Part shown: positions 20,995 to 28,805 of the stretch, piece after piece
Numbering within the stretch: position 1 is the first letter of the stretch
Layout of the letters: each line of letters opens with the position of its first letter
DNA from: Paenibacillus sp. FSL H8-0537
GTDB taxonomy: Bacteria; Bacillota; Bacilli; Paenibacillales; Paenibacillaceae
DNA: 64,000 nucleotides
Direction of reading: 5' to 3'
Assembly (NCBI RefSeq): GCF_038051995.1
Contig: NZ_CP150290.1
Coordinates: forward strand, 1,909,501 to 1,973,500
Made by a program: the position numbers and the translations under genes
The notes under the pieces: generated by a model
Seen by the model: only the letters and a program-made list of their open reading frames with translations
Told to the model about the DNA's origin: nothing
Database searches by the model: none

Positions 20995-21753
20995 TTAGGC
21001 TTCATCTGGAAAATTTGCTAGCGGCATATCAGGATTCCAAGGGCCAAGCTGATGGCCTTTCCACTCTGAACCATCCTCCCAAATTTCTTTTTTCCAGATC
21101 GGAACAATTTGCTTTAATCGTTCAATAGCGTACCGGCTGGCATCATAACAACTGGCTCGATGTGGTGAGGAGATCGCAATGACTACACTAATCTCTGCGA
21201 TATCGACAGCGCCAAGCCGATGTGTAATAGCACATAAAGTCCCTGGCCACTTCTGTGCAAGCTCATCACCGATTTGCTTCATCATTTTAACAGCCATCGG
21301 TTCATAAGCTTCATATTCCAAGCGAACGGTACGCTGTCCTTTCGTCCATTCTCGCGTCGTTCCGACAAAGGCAAGGGAAGCACCGTGCTCGGGAACAATA
21401 ACTTTTGATAAAACCTCCTCCGTCGTAATTTTCTCATTAGTAAGCATGTACAATTGTTCTAAGGGGGATTTTTGTTCATCTTCATTAGATTTTTCTGCTT
21501 GTCCTCCCGAAACCGGGGGAAGAAGCGCAAGCTCATCAGAGGCGCTTACAATGCTGTCTTCATGAGCGTAAGCATAGTTGCAGGCAAGAAAAGAAATGCT
21601 TAAAATATCCGATTGTTCGGGATAGGAAGCGATCAAATGCTTCTTCAGTTCTGCCACCGTCATATTTTGCTCAGCAGTCTCTATAATAAGAGAACGCACA
21701 CCGAATCGCTCTGACAAACCTGCAAATAAATCAATTTTCCATTCCATAATCAT
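20995..21753 (-). CDS. moaDE: Fused molybdopterin synthase, MoaD-MoaE
   Basis: One 252-residue protein carries both subunits of molybdopterin synthase. Residues 1-84 are a ubiquitin-fold MoaD domain ending in the diagnostic LLPPVSGG. A 20-residue charged linker follows, then MoaE with FVGTTREW, LEYEAYEPMA, HRLGAVDI, SSPHRA and the active-site lysines of IWKKEIWEDG. The enzyme inserts two sulfurs into precursor Z using a thiocarboxylate on the last Gly of MoaD; here that Gly is internal, so cleavage or another chemistry is needed. I start at ATG 21753, because the outer GTG is part of the GTGAGG ribosome site. No other molybdenum cofactor gene is in the window. Confidence 0.88.
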   Translation of the reverse strand: MIMEWKIDLFAGLSERFGVRSLIIETAEQNMTVAELKKHLIASYPEQSDILSISFLACNYAYAHEDSIVSASDELALLPPVSGGQAEKSNEDEQKSPLEQLYMLTNEKITTEEVLSKVIVPEHGASLAFVGTTREWTKGQRTVRLEYEAYEPMAVKMMKQIGDELAQKWPGTLCAITHRLGAVDIAEISVVIAISSPHRASCYDASRYAIERLKQIVPIWKKEIWEDGSEWKGHQLGPWNPDMPLANFPDEA

Positions 21754-21887
21754 GTTATTTAACCTCACGTAATGATATAGGCGTACTATAACAGCATACC
21801 ATAATCTATAGAAAAATGTTATGCTAAAGAGACAGTCTAAGACAGTTAGGCGACCGCTTATAACTTTTAAAATTAGGGGAGGCAGGC

Positions 21888-23342
21888 ATGGGTTCCAAAC
21901 TACGATTAGAGCAAAATATTGTTATTTTACACACCAATGATATTCATAGTCGCTTGGAAAATGCCGCACGAATTGCTTCCTATATAGCTGATCAACGTCG
22001 CGTTCATGGTAAGGACAACTTGTTAGTCCTCGATATCGGCGACCATATGGACAGAATGAGAAGTGAAACAGAGGGCAGTGACGGTTTGGTGAATGTCGCA
22101 CTGCTTAATGAAGCAGGTTATGATGCGGTAACTATTGGTAATAATGAAGGACTAACTTATTCTAAGGAAAGATTGGCCGAGTTATATGGCGAACATGCCA
22201 AATTTGCTGTTTTAGGGGCAAATTTGTTGGATGCGGCAACGAACAAGCAGCCTTCGTGGCTGCTGCCTCATATTATTGTAAATAAAGGCCATTTAAAAAT
22301 TGGTTTAATTGGTGTTACGGCAAATTTTACAGATTTTTATGTTTTGCTCGGTTGGAATGCAACGGACCCTTTCGAAGCTATTCAACAACAAGCGGAGCAA
22401 ATGCGTAAAGATGTGGATTTGATAATCGTATTGTCACATCTAGGGCTGGCGAATGATGAACGGATGGCGCAAGAATTGACTGGTGTTGACTTGGTATTGG
22501 GTGCCCATACCCATCATTTGCTTGAGGAAGCACTGCAAGTCAAACACACTTCAATTTGCGCGGCCGGAAAATTTGGCGAGCATATCGGGCGTATCGAAAT
22601 TTCGCAGGGGACTGCTGATGCAAAACCGCAATTTAAGGCGGCTTGTGTCCCGACTGCTGCTTTTGAAGAACACCCTGACGCTGCAACTATTATCGCAAAA
22701 TATAAAGAAGAAGGGCTCGCGCGACTCAATCGTACAGTCGCGTATATAGATGAGCCTCTTTCAACGGCTATTGCGGCAGAGTCGCCGCTTGCCAATTTGC
22801 TTGCAGCGGGTCTAAAGAGACATACAGAAGCAGAAATCGCGCTTGTCAATACCGGGCAACTGCTAGGCGGCTTGCAGCAGGGAGAAGTAACTGCTGGACA
22901 ATTGCATGCGTTATGCCCGTCTCCAATAAACCCTTGCAAAATGCAGCTTACAGGCAGGCATATCAAAGAGGCTCTTGAGCAATCTCTCTTGCCGGATTAT
23001 ACGGATAAGCGAATTAAAGGTTATGGATTTCGCGGCGAAGTATTAGGAACACTTGCTATAGATGGTCTTCAGGTTATTTTTGATTCTGAGCGGCCGCCAC
23101 TGGACCGAATCGTGAAGATAGTGGTCAATGGGCAACCTCTAATGGAAGAAAAATGGTATAATGTAGCTTCCATAGATATGTTCACTTTCCATATCGGCTA
23201 TTTGTCATTAGGACAAGGAATCAATATTGTTTACTTTCTGCCAGAGTTTATTCGGGATGTATTGGCTGAAGCATTGAAAGAAAAGGCTAACATTGCTGAC
23301 TGCAAGCTGCCAAGGTGGAATAATCTAGCATCATCGATATAA
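21888..23342 (+). CDS. yunD: Metallophosphoesterase/5'-nucleotidase family protein (YunD-like)
   Basis: This 484-residue protein has a calcineurin-like phosphatase N-domain, with ILHTNDIHSRLENAARI, VLDIGDHMDR, IGNNEGLTYSKERL, LIVVLSHLG-like IVLSHLGL and GAHTHH, and a 5'-nucleotidase C-terminal domain from about residue 290. The usual GNHE motif is GNNE, as in Bacillus YunD. Secreted 5'-nucleotidases have a signal peptide; this protein has none, so it should be cytosolic. It probably dephosphorylates a nucleotide or similar ester, but the substrate is unknown. AGGGGAGG precedes the ATG. It is divergent from moaDE and 68 bases before the second HD-GYP gene, possibly in one transcript. Confidence 0.78.
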   Translation: MGSKLRLEQNIVILHTNDIHSRLENAARIASYIADQRRVHGKDNLLVLDIGDHMDRMRSETEGSDGLVNVALLNEAGYDAVTIGNNEGLTYSKERLAELYGEHAKFAVLGANLLDAATNKQPSWLLPHIIVNKGHLKIGLIGVTANFTDFYVLLGWNATDPFEAIQQQAEQMRKDVDLIIVLSHLGLANDERMAQELTGVDLVLGAHTHHLLEEALQVKHTSICAAGKFGEHIGRIEISQGTADAKPQFKAACVPTAAFEEHPDAATIIAKYKEEGLARLNRTVAYIDEPLSTAIAAESPLANLLAAGLKRHTEAEIALVNTGQLLGGLQQGEVTAGQLHALCPSPINPCKMQLTGRHIKEALEQSLLPDYTDKRIKGYGFRGEVLGTLAIDGLQVIFDSERPPLDRIVKIVVNGQPLMEEKWYNVASIDMFTFHIGYLSLGQGINIVYFLPEFIRDVLAEALKEKANIADCKLPRWNNLASSI

Positions 23343-23410
23343 CATTTTTATTAATTTTATCCGATGTATTAATTAAGAAGAAACCACTCAGTCAAGGAAG
23401 GATCGAGAAA

Positions 23411-24535
23411 ATGCGTTTGATGCCTATAACAAAGACTCAGCCCGGCATGCGATTGGCCAAAAAGATTTTCTCACATGATGGTTTAGTGCTGTTAGGGGAA
23501 AATGTTGAGCTGACCAGTCGGCTTATTACCCGGCTCAAACAATGTGGAATACAGTATATATATATTCTTGATCCGAAAACCGATGATATTACGATGCCAG
23601 AGATTATTCGCGAGGAAACGCTGTTAGTTGCCTTGAAGGAAATACGTACGAATTTTCGTGATATGATGGATCGACCAAAGCGTAAAAAAGGGGTTACGTA
23701 TCCGTATATTGGCCAAACCTTCAAACAAATGATGAATTTGATTATTGATGATTTGTCTGCTCATAAGGATGCGATGATTATGCTGATGAATATGGGAACA
23801 GTAGATCATTATTTATATCAGCATTCTTTAAATGTGTGCGTCTACACGACCATTCTTGGCATAGCTTACAATTATTCACATGAAGAACTAATGACGCTCG
23901 GGATGGGGGCCTTGCTTCATGATATTGGAAAAACACAAATTCCAATCGATGTCCTCCAAAAACCTGGATCTTTAACCCCAGAAGAATTCATTATGATGAA
24001 GAATCACGCTCGTTTCGGCTTTGAGCTTTTAAAGGATGAGCCTAATCTGCCGCTTATTGTGGCTCATTGTGCTTATCAACATCATGAACGGCTGGATGGC
24101 AGCGGATATCCAAGAGGAATTAAAGGCAATGAAATTCATGAGTATGCAAAGTGGATTGGATTAGTGGATTCGTATGACGCTATGACAACTAATCGAATAT
24201 ACCGCGCACCGATGCTTCCGCATCATGCTATTGAGCTTCTGTATGCAGGAACAGGAACTTTATACGAACAGCATATGGTACAGTTATTTCGGGATAAGGT
24301 AGCCATTTATCCTATTGGTATTATGGTGAAAATCAATACAGGTGAATCTGGTGTAGTAGTGGACTTTAATCATGCCTATCCGCATCGGCCCATTATTCGT
24401 ATATTAAACAACGAGGTTGGGGAAGAACTCACTGTGCCTTACGAAATCGACATGTCCAAGCAGCTTAGCATTATGATTATAAGCGTAAATGATGAGCAAA
24501 ATGATTTGCCTGCACTATCTGCTAAAAATGGGTAA
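23411..24535 (+). CDS. HD-GYP domain protein, probable c-di-GMP phosphodiesterase (second paralogue)
   Basis: A 374-residue relative of the gene at 19733. Its N-terminal 130 residues (MRLMPITKTQPGMRLAKKIF) belong to the same type. The HD-GYP core is complete: HSLNVCVYTTILG, LLHDIGKTQIPIDVLQKPGSL, KNHARFGFELL and HHERLDGSGYPRG. The C-terminus repeats the GESGVVVDFNHAYPHRP pattern. I infer cyclic di-GMP hydrolysis in the cytosol. AAGGAAGG lies upstream of the ATG. The two HD-GYP genes face each other across moaDE and the yunD-like gene. A weak hairpin (GAGCC...GGCTC, then a T-rich stretch, 24543-24575) probably ends transcription. Confidence 0.86.
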   Translation: MRLMPITKTQPGMRLAKKIFSHDGLVLLGENVELTSRLITRLKQCGIQYIYILDPKTDDITMPEIIREETLLVALKEIRTNFRDMMDRPKRKKGVTYPYIGQTFKQMMNLIIDDLSAHKDAMIMLMNMGTVDHYLYQHSLNVCVYTTILGIAYNYSHEELMTLGMGALLHDIGKTQIPIDVLQKPGSLTPEEFIMMKNHARFGFELLKDEPNLPLIVAHCAYQHHERLDGSGYPRGIKGNEIHEYAKWIGLVDSYDAMTTNRIYRAPMLPHHAIELLYAGTGTLYEQHMVQLFRDKVAIYPIGIMVKINTGESGVVVDFNHAYPHRPIIRILNNEVGEELTVPYEIDMSKQLSIMIISVNDEQNDLPALSAKNG

Positions 24536-24669
24536 TTGCATGAGGAGCCTGCTATTGTGGGCTCTTTATTCTTTTTTCATGTCCATTTTATTGCTTCTTT
24601 CGGGCTCGAACATTACAATGGTACTAGAAATTATACAATCGAAAGATGCAGAAATCAGGTGTTGATAAA

Positions 24670-25833
24670 ATGAATACATTAAATGCTATAGCAACAAATC
24701 CGTTGGCTATGAATGGCAGCCCCAAGGTTTTGCCGCAGCTAACCCCAGTTAATGACCCATGGGATCCTATTCGTTCAATCCAGAAGTTCGGCAAGCATCA
24801 ATTGACGAGCGTGGAAATGACGATTTCAAACTTATGCAATATGCGTTGCGAGCATTGCGCGGTTGGCGATACGCTAGTTATGTCGGAGCCGGCCAAATTG
24901 CCTTTAAAGGATATGCTCAAACGTTTGGATGAGGTTGAACATCTACAGACGATCAGTATTACTGGCGGAGAGCCCTCCTATTCGGCTAAAACGGTTAAGG
25001 AATATATGCTGCCGCTGCTTCAATATGCCAGAGATCGCGGCGTTCGTTCCCAAATCAACTCCAATGTAACTTTGCCTTTCAGTCGCTACGAGGCGATTAT
25101 TCCTTATTTGGATGTCATGCACATTTCCTTTAACTACACGAATGCGGATGATTTTCACCAAGTAGGCTTTGCTAAAGCGGGGCATCAAGTTTCATACGAA
25201 GCCTCGGTTAAGCTGTATGAGCGAATGATTGAAAATGCGCGTTCTCTAAGCAAAGCAGGTGTATTAGTATCTGCCGAGTCTATGATTAACTTCCGTACAC
25301 ATGATAAAATCGATGAAATTCACCGACTGATTGTAGAAATGGGTTGCGAGCGACATGAAGTGCATCCTATGTATCCAAGTTCATTTGCTAAAGATTTGCC
25401 AGTCATCACCCCCGTGCAAATGCGTCAAGCCATTGAACGATTATTGGATAACCGGGACCCGTCAGTGTGGATGTTGTTTGGAACGCTGCCTTTTTATCAA
25501 TGCAGCAATCATGCAGAGGAGCGTGCACTGCTTAGCCGCCTGGCTGCGGAGCCAAATGTCACAGTGCGCAATGACCCAGATGGGCGCAACCGCCTTAATG
25601 TCAATTTATTTACGGGGGAAGTATTCGTTACCGATTTTTCGGATGTCCCATCATTTGGAAACATAGCAAGCTCTAAGCTGGATGACTTGTTCACAAAATG
25701 GCTGAATCATTCGCTAGCTCAAGACGTAAACTGCTATTGCCCTGCTGCCTCTTGCTGCGGCCCCAACTTACTGGTGAAGGACATGTACTATAAAGAAGTA
25801 GATTTCCACCAACGCACCGCCCGTTTCGACTAA
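24670..25833 (+). CDS. yfkAB: Radical SAM protein with C-terminal CxCxxxxC motif (YfkAB type)
   Basis: This 387-residue radical SAM enzyme has the iron-sulfur motif CNMRCEHC at Cys56, Cys60 and Cys63 and the SAM-binding ITGGEPSYSAKT. The C-terminus has CYCPAASC (Cys355, 357, 362), the CxCxxxxC motif that names the YfkAB family, probably ligating an extra cluster. The family's reaction is unknown. I start at 24670, where AGGTG lies at suitable distance; an ATG at 24646 has no ribosome site. No peptide substrate gene is seen next to it. It is followed by a terminator and then the repeat island. Confidence 0.85.
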   Translation: MNTLNAIATNPLAMNGSPKVLPQLTPVNDPWDPIRSIQKFGKHQLTSVEMTISNLCNMRCEHCAVGDTLVMSEPAKLPLKDMLKRLDEVEHLQTISITGGEPSYSAKTVKEYMLPLLQYARDRGVRSQINSNVTLPFSRYEAIIPYLDVMHISFNYTNADDFHQVGFAKAGHQVSYEASVKLYERMIENARSLSKAGVLVSAESMINFRTHDKIDEIHRLIVEMGCERHEVHPMYPSSFAKDLPVITPVQMRQAIERLLDNRDPSVWMLFGTLPFYQCSNHAEERALLSRLAAEPNVTVRNDPDGRNRLNVNLFTGEVFVTDFSDVPSFGNIASSKLDDLFTKWLNHSLAQDVNCYCPAASCCGPNLLVKDMYYKEVDFHQRTARFD

Positions 25834-25858
25834 AGCAGCTATTTATAAAAAAGCCAAT

Positions 25859-25898
25859 AAAAATGACTGACGCCCCTTCGCGCGTGCCAGTCATTTTT
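25859..25898 (+). terminator. Terminator after the radical SAM gene
   Basis: AAAAATGACTG (25859-25869) and CAGTCATTTTT (25888-25898) form an 11-base stem ending in a T-run. Confidence 0.85.
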
Positions 25899-25915
25899 GC
25901 ATGCTTGCATGCTAA

Positions 25916-26019
25916 TAAAGGAAATATAGATTCCAGTGTATCATTCCCAAATACAGTGAATGTACGTTTATTACAGATCTGACATTCTGGATGATGCCCT
26001 CACTGTAAATTTTCCTTTA
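25916..26019. repeat. Imperfect long hairpin of about 104 bases abutting motif copy 4
   Basis: TAAAGGAAA (25916-25924) pairs perfectly with TTTCCTTTA (26011-26019). Inner pairs are CAGTG (25934) with CACTG (26001), ATCATTCC (25940) with GGATGAT (25989), and CAGTGAATGT with ACATTCTG. It ends six bases before motif copy 4. It could be a miniature mobile element or a structured RNA. Confidence 0.4.
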
Positions 26020-26024
26020 GTCCA

Positions 26025-26044
26025 TTATCCCCTTAGCTCAGAAA
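26025..26044 (+). repeat. 20-base interspersed motif, copy 4 (left boundary of the large array segment)
   Basis: TTATCCCCTTAGCTCAGAAA, identical to copy 2. With copy 5 at 27917-27936 it forms an inverted pair around about 1.9 kb. Confidence 0.85.
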
Positions 26045-26070
26045 AACGACCGCAATACCTATAATCTTCT

Positions 26071-26146
26071 AGACCAAAGACCAAAGACCAAAGACCAAAG
26101 ACCAAAGACCAAAGACCAAAGACCAAAGACCAAAGACCAAAGACCA
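26071..26146 (+). repeat. Heptamer tandem array (AGACCAA)x10 plus AGACCA
   Basis: Ten perfect AGACCAA units cover 26071-26140 and a last partial unit ends at 26146. No variation between units is seen. Minus-strand translation gives a repeating VFGLWSL peptide, which I regard as an artefact. Confidence 0.95.
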
Positions 26147-26153
26147 TGGAACT

Positions 26154-26405
26154 TAGAGCGTAGAACGTAGAACGTAGAACGTAGAACGTAGAACGTAGAA
26201 CGTAGAACGTAGAACGTAGAACGTAGAACGTAGAACGTAGAACGTAGAACGTAGAACGTAGAACGTAGAACGTAGAACGTAGAACGTAGAACGTAGAACG
26301 TAGAGCGTAGAGCGTAGAGCGTAGAACGTAGAACGTAGAACGTAGAACGTAGAGCGTAGAACGTAGAACGTAGAACGTAGAGCGTAGAACGTAGAACGTA
26401 GAATG
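26154..26405 (+). repeat. Heptamer tandem array, 36 units of TAGAACG
   Basis: Thirty-six units run without a break. Units 1, 22, 23, 24, 29 and 33 read TAGAGCG and the last reads TAGAATG; all others are TAGAACG. The plus strand has a stop in every reading cycle, while all minus frames stay open and encode a meaningless VLRSTFY repeat. There are no spacers, so this is not a CRISPR array. Confidence 0.95.
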
Positions 26406-26475
26406 TAAAACATTAGCCCATCCAAGCAATGATTATATGAATCATTAGATTATAAGAAAAATCTATGAAAATAGA

Positions 26476-26531
26476 AAAAGCTCAAAAGCTCAAAAGCTCA
26501 AAAGCTCAAAAGCTCAAAAGCTCAAAAGTTC
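26476..26531 (+). repeat. Octamer tandem array (AAAAGCTC)x6 plus one variant
   Basis: Six perfect AAAAGCTC units (26476-26523) are followed by AAAAGTTC (26524-26531). Confidence 0.92.
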
Positions 26532-26606
26532 TTACTTTGGGAGTGCTGTACTTGTGGATTGGAGGAACTATAAAGGAGAGGAACAGATTTGTATTTTCGG
26601 TGGAGG

Positions 26607-26980
26607 ATGGATGAATTAATTAAACTTGTTTTCAATACAGAGCTTGAATTTATATAGGAAAATGTTAACGAATATGATCATCAGTGGTTATAAAAATTAA
26701 ATAGAAAACTCGTACCCAAATCTAATATATTATTTGGATAGTGAGAATAACGAACCTCTCAACATTTATGAAATATTGAATTTTGTGAAAAGAAAAACTC
26801 AATCTAATATTGGCGTTATTTTAGTTCCATGGAGTCTAAAAAACAGAAATAGGACCAGGACCAGCCCAATAAGGAGGGATAATTAGTTATGTAGGGATAA
26901 ATTGTATTGATTTATGGATACCGTATAATAATATAAAAGTTGGAGATGTCAAATTGCTAGCGGCAGTAGGGTGTTCTTTG
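26607..26980 (+). pseudogene. Decayed reading frame of unknown function
   Basis: From the ATG at 26607 the frame reads like protein (MDELIKLVFNTELEFI) but hits stops at about 26655, 26691 and 26738. After a frame change it continues as NNEPLNIYEILNFVKRK and IGVILVPWSL. Another shift gives YVGINCIDLWIPYNNIKVG near 26890-26950, next to the end of the IS1595-like gene. The pieces together suggest a broken gene of about 120 codons. I cannot name a family, and in AT-rich DNA such fragments can also arise by chance. Confidence 0.35.
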
Positions 26981-27824
26981 ATATTGGTCTGTTAAAACAT
27001 AAAGATGTAAGTTTATGTAAGAGGGAATGCTGGTCTAGGTTGGGATTATTCAGGAAAAAGCAAATGTAATCGAGATAAGACTGCAAATGAAGAACGCCAA
27101 CTCCCTTAAAACAGGCTTTTAATTTAATGATGGAATGTTTATATTGCCTTCTAAGAAATCTCGAATCTGCCATACGGTACAAAGGATGAATGATTATATC
27201 ATTAGTACATGAATGGGTAACGTAGTTGCGAGTAAAGTCCATTACACCAGAGCGTAATAAGCGCCTTTCATTTAAATGAGCAGATGGGATAACCTTGAAC
27301 TTAAAGTGCGATGCGGAGCAAAAGCTGGAAGAGCAGGCTATAACAATTGAAGATTCTTTAGATGAGTCATACTTTGGTGAATGTTGCTCTTTAGCATATA
27401 ACTCTACTGCAGCTTTAATAACACCAGATAACTTTTCATGTTCATCGGCGTGGCTTATCAATTGACGAATTTTATGGAGCATGCTCCAGGCGGTTTTATA
27501 AGTTATTTGCAGAGTTAATGCTACTTGAGCCGCGTTAATCTGAATTTGGTGCAGGGAAATTAGAAACAACACAAGCAACCATTTTCGTATCGGTGTTCGG
27601 CTCTTGTCCATGAGAGTGCCAGCCGTTAATGTCGTCTGATGTCTGCAGGAATAGCACTGATATAAAATAGAGCAGCGCGAAGCAATTCTATAGGCTGAAT
27701 GGTGATTGCAACGAGGGCAGCGAAAACCTTCTGGCCATTTAATTTTATACAAAAAGGAATAGCATGCTTCATCAGTGGAAAAGCAACTATCAAACTTTGC
27801 AATAGAATCAGAAATGGCTTGCAT
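26949..27824 (-). CDS. IS1595-type transposase-like protein without a recognisable catalytic triad
   Basis: This 291-residue frame has the IS1595/ISXO2 N-terminus. A zinc ribbon (two CxxC pairs near residues 36-39 and 57-60, around CPRC and CYSC) is followed by TAGTLMDKSRTPIRKWL and a helix-turn-helix-like TYKTAWSMLHKIRQL. The C-terminus keeps LHLQSYLDYICF, the counterpart of the family's HLQSYLDEF. Between them the usual acidic catalytic positions cannot be found: GVIKAAVELYAKEQ stands where the first Asp motif is expected. The frame is nevertheless open throughout. ATG 27824 has GAGAGGTG upstream and a near-consensus promoter. It lies wholly inside the inverted motif pair. It is either a degenerate transposase or a protein kept for DNA binding. 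Confidence 0.6.
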   Translation of the reverse strand: MQAISDSIAKFDSCFSTDEACYSFLYKIKWPEGFRCPRCNHHSAYRIASRCSILYQCYSCRHQTTLTAGTLMDKSRTPIRKWLLVLFLISLHQIQINAAQVALTLQITYKTAWSMLHKIRQLISHADEHEKLSGVIKAAVELYAKEQHSPKYDSSKESSIVIACSSSFCSASHFKFKVIPSAHLNERRLLRSGVMDFTRNYVTHSCTNDIIIHPLYRMADSRFLRRQYKHSIIKLKACFKGVGVLHLQSYLDYICFFLNNPNLDQHSLLHKLTSLCFNRPISKNTLLPLAI

Positions 27825-27846
27825 CGCGATCACCTCTCATTAATGG

Positions 27847-27889
27847 GAACTTATGTTCTTATTTTATCGAAGTTATGACGTGAAGTCAA
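27847..27889 (-). promoter_or_regulatory. Promoter with LexA-like dyad for the IS1595-like gene
   Basis: On the minus strand TTGACT (27889-27884), a 17-base spacer and TAAAAT (27866-27861) are followed at once by GAACATAAGTTC (27858-27847). That dyad differs by one base from GAACATATGTTC, the core of Bacillales SOS boxes. Confidence 0.5.
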
Positions 27890-27916
27890 TTAGTTAGGTC
27901 GGTTGATAGAAAAAGT

Positions 27917-27936
27917 TTTCTGAGCTAAGGGGATAA
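27917..27936 (-). repeat. 20-base interspersed motif, copy 5 (right boundary of the large array segment)
   Basis: TTTCTGAGCTAAGGGGATAA, the reverse complement of copies 2 and 4. No matching short target duplication is seen outside copies 4 and 5. Confidence 0.85.
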
Positions 27937-28053
27937 TGTCTGTAAGCAACAAAAACAGCAAGCTATTGAACCAATGATAGAATGAGCGGGGAGTTGCGGG
28001 GGCTTTGCATAATTAGTATGATAAGGACACACAATTCGAGGAGGCACTTACAT

Positions 28054-28734
28054 ATGGCTGGAGCGAAATGGACGAAGCCGGAAGCGGTTATTTTTGATAT
28101 GGATGGCACGTTGTTTGAGACGGATACACTACTAATATCTGTTCACGAGCGATTGTTTCAAACTCTGCGTGAAGAAGGACTTTACAATCAGCCAACACCG
28201 CCAATTGAGCGGCTGCTCAGCTGCCTCGGCATGTTGCTGGAAGATATATGGCGAAAAGTAATGCCTGATGGCTCAGAGGAGGCCCATAGGCGTGCTGATG
28301 AGCTCATGCTGCGCTATGAGCTGGAACAGCTGGAAGCAGGAGAGGGTAGATTGTATCCTCAAGCGGAGGAAATGTTGAAAAAGCTTAAGGGGCATGGTAT
28401 CAAATTGTTCGTAGCCAGTAACGGACTGGAAGAATATGTGCGCGGGGTAGCTCGCTACAAGGGCATATACGATTTGTTCGACGGGTTGTATAGTGCAGGG
28501 GAATACCAGACGGCGACCAAAGTGGATTTGGTTGCTCAATTGTTGAATGATCATCAATTTGAAACGGCATGGATGGTTGGAGACCGTTCTTCTGATGTGG
28601 AAGCGGGAAAAGCAAATGGACTTAAAGTAATTGGCTGTGCTTATGCAAGCTATGGACGGGATGCCGAACTTGTGGGAGCAGATGTGCTGATCGCCAAGTT
28701 GCCGGACATCGTTGAGCTGTTAGATGAGGGGTAA
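28054..28734 (+). CDS. HAD-superfamily phosphatase (phosphoglycolate-phosphatase-like)
   Basis: This 226-residue soluble phosphatase shows the HAD motifs in order: the nucleophile FDMDGTLFETD near residues 13-23, SNGLEEY (motif II Ser), a Lys in TATKVD (motif III), and MVGDRSSDVEAG (motif IV acidic pair). A helical cap lies after motif I, as in class-I phosphoglycolate or pyrophosphate phosphatases. The exact substrate cannot be read from sequence. GAGGAGG lies nine bases before ATG 28054; the longer frame from 27982 has no support. It is convergent with the YheC/YheD cluster across a shared terminator. Confidence 0.82.
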   Translation: MAGAKWTKPEAVIFDMDGTLFETDTLLISVHERLFQTLREEGLYNQPTPPIERLLSCLGMLLEDIWRKVMPDGSEEAHRRADELMLRYELEQLEAGEGRLYPQAEEMLKKLKGHGIKLFVASNGLEEYVRGVARYKGIYDLFDGLYSAGEYQTATKVDLVAQLLNDHQFETAWMVGDRSSDVEAGKANGLKVIGCAYASYGRDAELVGADVLIAKLPDIVELLDEG

Positions 28735-28748
28735 TGAAATGAAATAAT

Positions 28749-28796
28749 AAGAACCTGGAAATGGCGTCTATATGGACGTCAAAGCCAGGTTCTTTT
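28749..28796. terminator. Terminator shared by the HAD gene and the YheC/YheD cluster
   Basis: AAGAACCTGG (28749-28758) and CCAGGTTCTT (28785-28794) form the stem, with T-runs on both outgoing strands. Confidence 0.85.
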
Positions 28797-28805
28797 TTAT
28801 GTGAA

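Noticed and set aside
26025..26429. Minus-strand open frame of 134 codons through the heptamer arrays
   Set aside because: A 7-base repeat without stops is open in all minus frames; the peptide is a monotonous VLRSTFY/VFGLWSL cycle with no ribosome site.
26071..26531. Possible CRISPR array
   Set aside because: Units are 7-8 bases long and contiguous, with no spacers and no cas genes in the window.
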